In this document: in pieces, positions 50,629-61,844 of the stretch | Position numbering within the stretch: the stretch's first letter is position 1 | Layout of the letters: every line of letters starts with the position of its first letter | From: Mercurialis annua | Lineage: Eukaryota > Streptophyta > Magnoliopsida > Malpighiales > Euphorbiaceae | DNA length: 64,000 nucleotides | Reading direction: 5' to 3' | NCBI RefSeq assembly: GCF_937616625.2 | Contig: NC_065570.1 | Span: 25,010,046-25,074,045, forward strand | Made by a program: the position numbers and the translations under genes | The notes under the pieces: generated by a model | Database searches by the model: none | What the model was told of the DNA's origin: nothing | The model's input: the letters and a program-made list of their open reading frames with translations, nothing else

Positions 50629-51114
50629 GTCGAAACGCTTGCGTCATTTACGAGATTTAAGATTACTTCATCTTTTTCCTTTGTTTCTCACTTTTACTAA
50701 ATCCGTAAAAGATAAACAAATATGAGAATTAGCATCGGTATTCAATACCCAAGCTTTTAAATGAGAAATTGACATTGGAACATGAGATAGACACATTCTT
50801 GATGGAATTGTCGTTCCTCTCGTCATTGCCCTTTAATTATTCACAATACTTAATACAATTTCCATTTCAATGTCGCAACGCTTGCGTCATTCCCGAGATT
50901 TAAGATTACTTCATCTTTTTCCTTTCTTTCTCACTTTTACTAAATCCGTAAAAGATAAACAAATATGAGAATTAGCATCGGTATCCAATACCTAAACTTT
51001 TAAATGAGCAATTGACATTGGAACATGAGATAGACACATTCTTGATGGAATTGTCGTTCCTCTCGTCATTGCCCTTTAATTATTCACAATACTTAATACA
51101 ATTTCCATTTCAAT
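50629..51114 (-). repeat. 243-bp tandem duplication in the protease region
   Basis: 50629-50871 and 50872-51114 are near-identical direct copies: both start 'gtcg.aacgcttgcgtcatt' and end in 'caatttccatttcaat'. Differences are a handful of substitutions (for example 'ttacgagattt' against 'cccgagattt', 'cccaagc' against 'cctaaac'). The duplication includes the protease-like motif and so duplicates part of the pseudogene after or during its decay. Confidence 0.9.
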
Positions 51115-52248
51115 GTCTTTTGTTTTGACAAAAGAAACAATTTCTTTTTTTGACCAAACCGCCTTTTAAATATTCCAAATATTTCCGGCTATGACTTATA
51201 CTGTCCTACATCTTAACAAGCGAAAACACTTTTCTTTGTTAACCAATGTGCATTTCTTTTTCGCAATAGCCTTGGAGGCATCTAAATATCTTAATCAATC
51301 AAAAAATGATTTTAAACCACTAGCCAATTACTATCGTGAATGTCACTTTCAAGGATTCTATTTAATCTTATTATCCCATATAGAGCAAAGATCCTTAATT
51401 AGTATTCGTGTTCTTTTGTATATTTAACCATATTGGTCTTTAGTCCCACTATCTTTTTCGAATCCTACACTTCCAAAATAGGAAACGCGAATCTTTGTTG
51501 GAAAAGATTTCAAGCGGGTGATTGAATTCTTATATTCATTTATCTTTCCCTCAAGTACTTAATGCTATTCTTGGGATCAAAATGATATATAAGTGAACAA
51601 CTACTTGTTCATCATATCTCATATGAGGTTCAATCATTTCCGGCTCCTAATGCTTTAACCCTCAAGTATTTAATGCTATTCTTAGGTTTCCACATTAGTT
51701 AAGTTTAACCCATTGAATCAACTAAGATGTATCGATTTGAATAATATACGACTCAGGTACGCCTAATTGCCTTTCTCGCCGTATATTATATCGACTACAT
51801 CCGTAACATCTCATGCTTAACAATAATCTCAACAACATCTCTTGACGATATCATCTCACCCCAATGTATCCATAGCCGACAAGATGATAACTCAAAGTGT
51901 GTTAGTTTATTGCTCCAATGGAGAGCCATTGATAAATCAATTTAATGATTAATCAATATAAACTTAATCTTTCAACTTTTTAGGAAGATTTCTTAAGGTT
52001 TTAAGTTATTCCGGTCTCACTAAGCACACACCATATTTTAGCTTGCATCTCATACATATTAAAGCTAAAAGGAATCATGCAATCACACATGTATGATCAT
52101 GGACTTCCTAGGTCTCATTCTTTAGCCACAAAAAAATGAGCAAACTATTACATATCTCGGAAATGATTCTCTAATCATTCACTATGTAATATCTGCTTTC
52201 TTTAGATATCGAGGAATCATCCTAAGACCTCCGAAAAGCCTCTACCGA

Positions 52249-52470
52249 TTGCTGATCCTCGAAAAAAAAATATTTTTATTTTACGGTTTTTTTTTCCGTG
52301 TCGAAAACTTTTTCCCGGGTGTAAAACCCTTTTTCAGCATTTCGGTTTTTTACGGAATTTTTTTTTCTTCGAGCCGAAAACTTTTTCCCAACTGTAAAAC
52401 CCGTTTTTCAGCATTTTTAGTTTTTATGATAAAAAAATTTATTTTATTTTTTTCCAGGTTTTTTTTTTTC
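52249..52470. repeat. T-rich imperfect duplication in the Copia leader
   Basis: Two copies of about 90-95 bp, each with a run of T, 'cgaaaactttttccc', 'tgtaaaaccc' and 'tttttcagcattt', start at about 52280 and 52355. On the coding (minus) strand these are A-rich tracts upstream of or within the start of gag. No coding sense is visible. Confidence 0.65.
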
Positions 52471-52792
52471 GGATTTCGCTTTTTCCGCACATCCCGTTGA
52501 TGACAACATAATGCACAAGCGAATCACGTATTGTGTTAAATGATCACATTAGAAAAATTCACAGGATAGATTGGAGGGTCACGAGCAGACCACTTAAGTA
52601 CCAATCTCCTAGACATAATTTAATCAAATGTAATTAATATCACAATAGCGTTTGTTCGTTTTTGAAAAAAAAAATTAAGCCCTTGGAATTATAAATTACA
52701 TGCCCAATAATAATTCCTAAGTCCATGATTATTTGTACTTGTATTCAATCGTAAAGCGTTAATACTCGATGATACGGTGGGTTCGATACCAC

Positions 52793-54615
52793 TGTTGGCG
52801 CGGCGGGACGCGCGGGTCCGGATCATATATTTAAATTCAAAATCGAAATTCCAACAATGCAAATCCTGAAGTTGATCATATCAACAACAAATGGATCGTC
52901 GTATCATTTAGTAATTAAAGCACGCATCTAGGAATCGTAAGAAGAATACCTATGTCGATTCTCGAACGATTCTTGTAGTCCCGAAAGTACGGCGACCTCA
53001 AGCTCGTCCACACGAGTATGCGTCCGATTGAATCCTCGCCTTGAAGTAATCCTACAAGAGTTCCTCTTGCCGAGCAGCCCTAAGCTCAAACTCTCTCCGC
53101 GATCACGACCTTGCTCGGATGTATGAAAAACGTCGCCATGTTTTTCCCATGATTGAAGACTACTTGAACTCCTTCAAGTGCTTTCTCTCTCTACAACTTT
53201 GTAGTGAGATCTGTGTTGTGTGGTGATGAAATGAGAAAAGCTAAGCTCTATTTATAAGGTAGAGCTTTGCTTAAGAATGCAACACCTTGCATGCTAGGTG
53301 TCACACACCAAGCAAAGGTGTTGCCACCACATGACACCTTTCATGTGGTGACATCATATAGGTGATGTCATCATATGACATCACATATAAGCTTATTTTT
53401 CTATCTCATTACATCACCATGACATCATCATTCCATTAACTTATGATTAGTGCTTTAAGTATCGTTAATTACACTAATTAATTACTTAAGCATTCTAATC
53501 ATAAAATTTGGTTAAAATATAATTAGGTTCCTACTAATTTATAACTCTTATAAATTAGTCCCTAATTAACTTGGACATAGTACAATTAGGCTCCTACTAA
53601 TTTATAACTCTTGCAAATTAGTCCCTAATTTGTACTTGTTTTTCATCTTAGATTAATTTCTGAGGTATGCTAGTATTTATATGAAATCGATCTTTCGTAA
53701 ACTCAATCGGTTGCACACTCTATTGTGTGTGACTAACTAGGTTCACATCTATATGGCAACGAGAGGCATAAGAAACGCCTTTCTTATATTAAATAATTAA
53801 ATCCCATTTAATTATTAATTCTCATAGATCGAGAGTGACGTCTAGCAACATATCACGACCCCCAAATAGAGATGAATGTTTCGATGCATTCTTTACGAAC
53901 CAATGTTCATAATTACCATACACTCAAAATTCCCTTCATCTAAGATTCCAATCTCGACTAGTGTCACTGTTAAGTCAAACACTGTTTGTATTGATTATAT
54001 GACCTCATCTCTCAGTTTTAATTCTTGATAAATATGACTTCCACTAGAAACAACTTTCTATGTAAGTCATATACACCTGCGCAGGTTTTATCATCCATCA
54101 AGAACAATTCGAGATAGCATAGAATCTTGTCTCTGTTCATCCAGAGTGATGAATCCTTTCTAGGTTAAACCCCTATCTCCATATACAACTAATTAGAACC
54201 AACACATCCCGCGGCGCTAGCTCATGAAAGATCAAGGGTTAAAGAGTATCAAACTCTAATCACCTATGTACAAGATAGTGTCACCGCAAGTCAAAGGACA
54301 TATGCACAATTATGAACTAGATGACATTAAATTGACTTTAATGAATTACCATGTATAAGTCATCTAGCGTCACTTGTTCGACTTACTCAACACCTTGAGT
54401 GTCCACATGTTTATTCTGATCCCCATCAAGTAGTAGGAGACTCACTACTTCCTATAATTAGCAACTCTTTACTAATAAGGAGAATTAATAAAGGTGACAA
54501 TCTTTCCGGGATAATGCGATGCCCTTATTCGCAGGACCCCATCGATCGTGAACGGTTATTTAGATCACTTGTATAATAGAATCTGTCACTCATATTCTTA
54601 ACACCTTAAGAATAG
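52793..54615 (-). repeat. Copia LTR B, first part (split by a Ty3 insertion)
   Basis: Starts TGTTGGCGCGGCGGG and follows LTR A closely until 'ccttaagaatag' at 54615, where a Tekay-like element is inserted. The remaining 151 bp resume at 61694. Joined length would be about 1974 bp, close to the other two LTRs. It serves as 5' LTR of the internal region at 47713-52792 and as 3' LTR of the one starting at 61845. Confidence 0.85.
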
Positions 54616-57045
54616 TGTCATGATCCAAAATATTGAGCCGCAACCGGTGCTAGGGAACGGGAGTGGTAGCTCCGGAACCCGTAGAAAGCCTCAATCACTA
54701 TAAATTTTTCGCAAATAATAAACAAATAATATTAAACAACGGAAGCAATTACATATATATATCATAACAAAATATTTACATTAACTGTTCAAACCTCGCG
54801 GGCTCTAGTTACCATACCTCGTATGAACTAGCCTCGCGGTACTACATACATCAGTTAATATCTCAAAACATCTCACCGGCATATGGGGCCGTGGATCATA
54901 TATAAAACACGTAGCCAATCAAAATCATATAAAACAACGGCAGCTGTTAATATATATACAATCAAAATGAACTGTTGTCTAAGCTACTATTCTGCCGACA
55001 CAGGACCACTACTGCAGCATTCACAGAAGTCAGAAACTAACATACACAGCTGACTTCTGGATTTCAAAATTGGACTCTAGCTAGGTCCACAAACTAAGTA
55101 CCTGAAAGACATCAAAGGTGAGGGTTTAGTATTTGGGAAAATACTGAGTGAGTTTGCATTTACTAACGGTATTAATATAAAAACATAGCATCGCATCTCA
55201 AGAAAACAATAGTATAAAACATATAAACAGGTATTTGATCCGTATGAAACTAATATCCTAGCATGCGACACAATTCTCAATTAATCATATATCGTTCAAC
55301 CCAATCATATATCTCAAGTTGTGAGTCCAACTCACTGGTGGGCCCAGCCCACTAGATACGGGGACTTCCAGATTACACCGTAGCCGAGTTCACTCTCGTA
55401 TCGAATTCATATCATATCATACATATCCAATCATTTCTCAAATGCAAACACACTAGACTGACTCAATACTGGTGATCACACAGCCTATTGACACCCAATA
55501 TGTAGCTAGTTTCTTCGGATCGCATACTAGTTCTCGTAAATAAACTTAATAGAAACATATAACATTTAATCAAATCATATAACATGCGATGCGTAAAAAC
55601 AATATACATATTTATATAAAACAACTTTATATATATATAATACACGAAAGTAAAGTGCAACTCACAATGACCGCTATCCACTCTATAATGTAGTCGATGT
55701 GGTGGTACGCTCGGACTAGTCCACCTCTAGTGCCCTCACCGCTAGGTCGTACGTCTGATACATATTAATTAACGTTTAATAGTTAGACGTAGATTTCATG
55801 TTTATAAGTATAATACTTTTATGTTCTAAGTTTAAGTTGATTAGATTCCACTTCTAGTTTGCTTAAAAAACTCGATGATCGTTAGTCGTACTTACGACTT
55901 ATCGAGTACTACTCCTCGTACTTGGGAATTATATAACTTTCTTAATTTAATTCTTACTTATCATATTAACATTCATTTCTATAATGTTTTATATCCATTT
56001 CAAGACATTTGACTGAGTTTCATACCCCAAATCAAGCTATCAGATGCCATTTTCAGTCACGGAAGTCCCCCGGAGATCGGCGTCGAAGTGGGGCATGTTG
56101 TGCCAGCTTGGAACATCGTGCCCTTCATTGTGCACCCTTGTGGTGCACGTCGTGCCCCCTTGTGGCGCACGTCGTGCACCGACGTGTGCAGCGTTTTTCC
56201 GGCGCATTTCCAGGGCTCTAAAACTCCCTAATCTCACACCAATACATACCCACTTCATTTAATAACTTATCCTATCATTTTACAACCCAAAAACGTCAAA
56301 AACAACTCGATTCCTAACCGTTCAATTCGAAGAAATTTTCTTAAACAAAACAGCCCATATCCTTCGAATTTAACATGAAACCTTGTAATATTACCTTGAA
56401 ACAGAGGTTAGGATTGATAGAGCTTTCAATTCCGAAGAGTTTTCCGCGAAAATCGCTCGAAACGGACGCCGAACGGAGAAACGGCGGCGAAACGACGATA
56501 AGGAATGATAAACAGATCGTTGGCCCTGGAACCTTCTCCTTCCTTCTCTGATTTCATCATTCTTAATTATAACCTTATATATTAAGGTTAAAGTGCTTCT
56601 TTGATTCCTCTTTTCTTTCTTTGTTACAAATTAACCTTTGAACTTTTCTTTTATTCGATTTAGTCCATAACTAAATCGTTAACTTTTTTTATTATAACTT
56701 ATATGTATTATTTATACCCAATAAATAATACAAAGCTCGATATTAATACTTTCCCGTCAAAACTTTTAAATTTCCATTTTCGACACGAAGTGGCTAAATT
56801 ACCACTTTGGTCCTTGTACTTTATTTTTAGCTTTTCTTAACATTTTTCCTTTTATTTCCTATTCTAACTTTTGAATTGAAATATATTATTAAATTCCTCG
56901 CATATAATCCTTTCCAAAACCGACCTACTAAAACTTATTTATCTTTATTTTATCGGAAAACTTTCCGATTACGCCTCTCGGGCGAGTCCAAACTGGACAC
57001 ATGGTCCAATTAGCCAAACTGGACACATGGACGCAGGGTTTTACA
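54616..57045 (-). repeat. 3' LTR of the Tekay-like element (2430 bp)
   Basis: Begins TGTCATGATCC and matches the LTR at 59291 almost base for base over the first ~180 bp. It retains a ~76-bp stretch (about 54822-54898) that the other LTR lacks. Its distal end differs: instead of 'tattttggggtattaca' it ends 'cgcagggttttaca', after a duplicated 'aactggacacatgg'. The end at 57045 is therefore the best guess, not a certain boundary. Confidence 0.75.
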
Positions 57046-57845
57046 TCCGAGTTTACTTACTGAACAAAACGATTTACAAAACTTCTTTCGGCTGCGCAGC
57101 TCTTTCTAAATCACTTTTCACAAATCATTTGAAATCGTTAGTACAGTTGTAGTTCAGAGTGATGACACCTCTCATCACCAAGGAGTTGCTCCAAAATCGC
57201 ATTTCTTTTATCATTGTAAAGATATGATGCATGATCTACATTTTGAAAATCATTTTCTTATGCATTCCTATCATGATTATGCAATGTCACATGCGATGTC
57301 TGAGCACAACTATACTTTGGAAAAAAAATAAAATCATAAAAACTTTCAAAATTTTCATAAAACCGTAAGTTCACTCTAGAGTATATGCTCTGCGACTATT
57401 AACGGCTTTCTTTATACTTATTGGGTATATTTCAAATTTTTGTACTGCTGTCAAATTTTTGTATTGCTGTCATTTTCTGTCATTTACAGATTGTTCTTCT
57501 GTCACATTCCTTCTCTCTCCATATCTCCGACAACTCAATTTAATTCAAAATTTTCTACTGCTGTAATCACCACATCCACTTCTGCAACACTCTGTACTAC
57601 GTCATATACAGACGCAGATACCAATGTTTCACATCGACTTCCTGTAAGTAATCCATCTCTTTCTTCAAATTCTAAAACGTAATATAGGAATTACGTTTGC
57701 GATAATTATATGATGTGATGTTTATTATATTATTGTTTTTGTAAGTTATATTTATATATTCTTTTACTAGGCGCGTGTTTAACGACAGCGCTTCCTATAG
57801 GTTCTCACTTTCTGAGGTTTTATCCTACAGGCATATTCTATTCTA
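57046..57845. other. Non-coding internal part of the Tekay-like element
   Basis: Lies between the gag remnant and the 3' LTR on the minus strand, where pol would be expected. No protease, reverse transcriptase, RNase H or integrase motif is seen in any frame. A short plus-strand open frame at 57440-57682 has no recognisable features. No clear polypurine tract is visible next to 57045. Confidence 0.6.
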
Positions 57846-58838
57846 TCATGCAATGCAGTAGATATATAAACACAACAATGCAAACATATAAACACAATTA
57901 CGTAAAGCACGTAAATTGCTAATACCTGGAGGTGCCTGATGCGGAACGCTAGGTTCCCTAATAACTACGCCTGTATGTCGGCCCCTAACTGTTCTACCGG
58001 AGTTGCTTCCGCCTCTTTGTACAAAATAGGGGTTGGTTCTAATTTTGGAGGACGTGCTGACATAGTCTGGATGGTACTCACGTCTAAAGTAAAAGGGTCG
58101 TACTGGATTGCCCGCGCACTCATGCTCAGTCTCGATCCTACGAGCCATCGTAGTGAGCGTGCCAAAATGTTCACCTACGTGTTCATATAGCTCCTCGAAC
58201 TCAGGTCCTAAGCCTCTGATATACCTACGGTTGATGGTTCTATTACCTTCATTCTGATCAAGGACTCCCTAAACCATTCGTAGAAAATCAGTAGAATACA
58301 TTCCTACTGTTAGCATTCCTCGAGAAAAGGAGCGCATCTGTCTCCTAACTTGGTCTAGAGCTATCTGTGCCTGACCATTTGCTATATCTGCATCTTCTCT
58401 CAAATCGCGGTACCTCTGCACCCTAGACCAGAAATGCTCGCTTCTGTACTGTTCAACGTCTGACTCTTCTAACAGTTCCTCTTCTTCATACTCTTCCTCC
58501 TGAGGATCTTCTTCTTCTGCCTCTTCTTCTATATCCTCTTCTGGATCCTCCTCGGGATCCTCTTCCGGATCTTCCTCCGGTTCCTCTTCATCTTCTTCGC
58601 TGTATTCTATCTCCGGCGAATGCACTCTAACTCTGTTTCCAGAAGAACTACCTATCTCCGACACAGACATGAAAACATTTTGATATATCTCTGGCGATGC
58701 TCTAGTATTTGCATGGAATCCATTCTGATGGACCCCAGATGGTTCGCCTACTTCATTATGAAACCCGTATTGAAATATAGGAGGCGCTTCCTCCCGTTCT
58801 TCACCAGTATGTGACTGAGCTCCGTTTTTTCCAGACAT
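57846..58838 (-). pseudogene. Ty3-type gag remnant with one in-frame stop
   Basis: The likely start is the ATG at 58836-58838 (MSGKNGAQSHTGEEREEAPP); an upstream in-frame ATG at 58926-58928 would add 30 residues without gag character. The N-terminal third is followed by a long acidic run of Glu-Asp-Pro repeats (about 58480-58610). A helical stretch then leads to a segment with 'NRRYIRGLGPEFEELYEHVG' and 'LTTMARRIETE', the pattern of retrotransposon gag domains (PF03732 type). A TAG at 58269-58271 interrupts the frame, which otherwise continues in phase to 57846. No zinc knuckle is seen, so the capsid region may be cut short. The acidic repeat itself consists of 12-15 bp tandem units. Confidence 0.65.
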
Positions 58839-59274
58839 GCTGAAAAGAAACAATTTCAAACATAAGCGACCATCTGAGCCCATTTCCACAAGCAATTCCA
58901 ATATCAGCTTATAAAATGCTGTAAACATTTAGTACTTAATCCAGCCGCACGTAGTTCGTAAGCAGATAACCATTTAATAACCTCAGCGCAAGTAACATTC
59001 ACATAATTATCTCAGTCGTTCGTATATACTGATGCTAATTATATGTTATCGTAATAACCCTGATTTGCGCGTGTCATGTCACTTACTACTAATGCACAAA
59101 TAACACAATTACAGACAACTAAGGTCCGACTCAATGTTGCAGTAGTTCCTAGGTTTACTTACTGATACAGTTTTCCAAGTCAAACAGACATTCAGACACA
59201 ACTTACAGTGGTAACTAGACCAACTGCTCTCAAACAAACACCGAAACAAATTTACAGTAGTAACTGGACCAACT

Positions 59275-59286
59275 GCTCTGATACCA
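59275..59286 (-). other. Primer-binding site, initiator-Met tRNA type
   Basis: On the minus strand TGGTATCAGAGC, a perfect match to the usual plant Ty3 primer site, starts a few bases after the CA end of the 5' LTR. It fixes both the orientation of the element and the inner edge of its 5' LTR at 59291. Confidence 0.85.
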
Positions 59287-59290
59287 ACAT

Positions 59291-61688
59291 TGTCACGACC
59301 TAAAATATTGAGCCGCAACCGGCGCTAGGGAACGGGAGTGGTAGCTCCGGAACCCGTAGAAAGCCTCAATCACTATAAATTTTTCGCAAATAATAAACAA
59401 ATAATATTAAACAACGGAAGCAATTACATATATATATCATAACAAAATATTTACATTAACTGTTCAAACCTCGCGGGCTCTAGTTATCGTACCTCGTATA
59501 TAAAACACGTAGCCAATCAAAAGCATATAAAACAATGACAACAGTTAATATATATACAATCAAAATGAACTGCTGTCTAAGCTACTATTCTGTCGACACA
59601 GGACCACTACTGCAGCATTCACAGAAGTCAGAAACTAACATACACAGCTGACTTCTGGACTTCAAAATTGGACTCTAGCTAGGTCCATAAACTAAGTACC
59701 TGAAAGACATCAAAGGTGAAGGGTCAGTATTTGGGAAAATACTGAGTGAGTTTGCATTTACTAACGGTATTAATATAAAAACATAGCATCGCATCTCAAG
59801 AAAACAATAGTATAAAACATATAAACAGGTTTTTGATCCGTACGAAACTAATATCCTAGCATGCGACACAATTCTCAATTAATCATATATCGTTCAACCC
59901 AATCATATATCTCAAGTTGTGAGTCCAACTCACTGGTGGGCCCAGCCCACTAGATACGGGGACTTCCAGACTACACCGTAGCCGAGTTCACTCTCGTATC
60001 GAATTCATATCATATCATGCATATCCAATCATTTCTCAAATGCAAACACACTAGACTGACTCAATACTGGTGATCACACAGCCTATTGACACTCAATATG
60101 TAGCTTGTTTCTTCGGATCGCATACTAGTTCTCGTAAATAAACTTAATAGAAACATATAACATTTAATCAAATCATATAACATGCGATGCGTAAAAACAG
60201 TATACATATTTATATAAAACAACTTTATATATATATAATACACGAAAGTAAAGTGCAACTCACAGTGACCGCTATCCACTCTATAATGTAGTCGATGTGG
60301 TGGTACGCTCGGACTAGTCCACCTCTAGTGCCCTCACCTCTAGGTCGTACGTCTGATACATATTAATTAACGTTTAATAGTTAGACGTAGATTTCATGTT
60401 TATAAGTATAATACTTTTAAGTTCTAAGTTTAAGTTGATTAGATTCCACTTCTAGTTTGCTTGAAAAACTCGATGATCTTTAGTCTTACTTACGACTTAT
60501 CGAGTACTACTCCTCGTACTTGGGAATTATATAACTTTCTTAATTGAATTCTTACTTATCATATTAACATTCATTTCTATAATGTTTTATATCCATTTCA
60601 AGACATTTGACTGAGTTTCATACCCCAAATGAAGCTATCAGATGCCATTTTTCGCTCACAGAAGTCCCCCGGAGATCGGCGTCAAAGTGGGGCACGTCGT
60701 GCCAGCTTGGCACATCGTGCCCTTCACTGGTGCACGTCGTGCACCCTTGTGGTGCACGTCGCGCACCAGCACGACGTGCTGAAGTGCAGCACGTTGTGCA
60801 CCGACGTGTGCAGCGTTTTTCCGGCGCTTCCAGACCATTTCCGGGGCTCTAAAACTCCCTAAACTCACACCAATACATACCCACTTCATTTAATAACTTA
60901 TCCTATCATTTTACAACCCAAAAACGTCAAAAACAACTCGATACCTAACCGTACAATTCGAAGAAATTTTCTTAAACAAAACAGCCCATATCCTTCGAAT
61001 TTAACATCAAACCTTGTAATATTACCTTGAAACAGAAGTTAGGATTGATAGAGCTTTCAATTCCGAAGAGTTTGCCACAAAAATCGCTCGAAACGGACGC
61101 CGAACGGCGGCGAAACGACGATAAGGAACGATTAACGGATCGTTGGCCCTGGAACCTTCTCCTTCCTTCTCTGATTTCATCATTCTTAATTATAACCTTA
61201 TATATTAAGGTTAAAGTGCTTCTTTGATTCCTCTTTTCTTTCTTTATTACAAATTAACCTTTGAACTTTTCTTTTGTTCGTTTTTGTCCATAACTAAATC
61301 GTTAACTTCTTTTATTATAACTTACATGTATTATTTATACCCAATAAATAATACAAAGCTCGATATTAATACTTTCCCGTCAAAACTTATAAATTTCCAT
61401 TTTCGACACTAAATGGCTAAATTACCACTAAATGGCTAAGCTCGATATTATAACCTTATATATTAAGGTTAAAGTGCTTCTTTGATTCCTCTTTTCTTTC
61501 TTTATTCCAATTCTAACTTTTGAATTGAAATATATTATTAAATTCCTCGCATATAATCCTTTCCAAAACCGACCTACTAAAACTTATTTATCTTTATTTT
61601 ATCGGAAAACTTTCCGATAACGCCTTTCGGGCGAGTCCAAACTGGACACGTTTTCCAATTAGCTAATTACTTATTTTGGGGTATTACA
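59291..61688 (-). repeat. 5' LTR of the Tekay-like element (2398 bp)
   Basis: Runs from TGTCACGACC to GGGGTATTACA in plus-strand terms. It lacks about 76 bp near 59500 that the other LTR has. It has more copies of the 'gtgcacgtcgtgcac' palindrome (60690-60805) than its partner (56090-56200). It also has a private duplication: 'aaccttatatattaaggtt' with its downstream 45 bp occurs at about 61193-61250 and again at 61451-61506. Confidence 0.85.
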
Positions 61689-61693
61689 AATAG

Positions 61694-61844
61694 ATTCTAT
61701 CACAATGTGATAAGGACAATACGTAATACATGAACACTTAGTTGATGAGACACTTAGTTCAAATAGAACATATATATCTTTGCCATTGGGATTAATTCTA
61801 CAAATATACATGATCAAATGGCCCTAGGGCACATACTACGAACA
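61694..61844 (-). repeat. Copia LTR B, second part
   Basis: Continues the LTR interrupted at 54615 ('attctatcacaatgtgataa' onward) and ends ACTACGAACA at 61844, followed by the polypurine tract complement 'atctcccacttgc'. The join across the Ty3 insertion reproduces the uninterrupted sequence seen at 47564-47600. Confidence 0.9.

Larger units (their letters stand above)
47713..52792 (-). pseudogene. Copia gag-pol internal region, heavily decayed
   Basis: Read on the minus strand, Copia polyprotein parts appear in order. A decayed CCHC zinc knuckle with downstream 'KYLEYLK' lies near 51165-51245. A protease-like 'VLDTDANSHIC' (normally DTG/DTA-S) lies near 50960, with a tandem duplicate at about 50715. 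GAG-pre-integrase 'LGHIAKDRHNKLDRMG' is near 50300-50345 and integrase 'EIIHSDVYGTF' near 50150-50190. 'GTPWLNGVSA' and 'LLWGHSLLTANKS' lie near 49750-49890, reverse transcriptase at 48630-49170 and RNase H at about 47860-48240. The RT motif is HVDN near 48680. Many stops and frameshifts make it a pseudogene. A short primer site 'tggtatc' abuts LTR B at 52785-52791, matching only the first seven bases of the initiator-Met site. Gene order (integrase before RT) confirms Copia/Ty1. Confidence 0.85.
54616..61688 (-). mobile_element. Gag-only Tekay-like retrotransposon (7073 bp), nested in a Copia LTR
   Basis: Two long LTRs (54616-57045 and 59291-61688) flank a 2.2-kb internal region with one gag-like frame and no pol. 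A perfect initiator-Met primer-binding site (tggtatcagagc on the minus strand) lies at 59275-59286 next to the right-hand, 5' LTR. Target duplications 'aatag' stand at 54611-54615 and 61689-61693, and the interrupted Copia LTR reads continuously across them. The size and content fit non-autonomous gag-bearing elements (TR-GAG type) or a deletion derivative. It is the youngest large insertion in the window as judged by nesting. Confidence 0.9.

Noticed and set aside
50371..51427. Plus-strand frames at 50371-50700 and 51191-51427
   Set aside because: They are opposite-strand shadows of the minus-oriented Copia gag/protease/integrase region.
56009..56262. Overlapping Cys/His-rich frames on both strands (and 60607-60889 in the partner LTR)
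   Set aside because: The composition comes from the GC-rich palindrome cluster of the LTR; the two copies differ by motif number and neither frame is conserved.
58620..58814. Plus-strand frame opposite gag
   Set aside because: It is a shadow of the minus-strand gag-like frame, which has the acidic repeat and gag motif.
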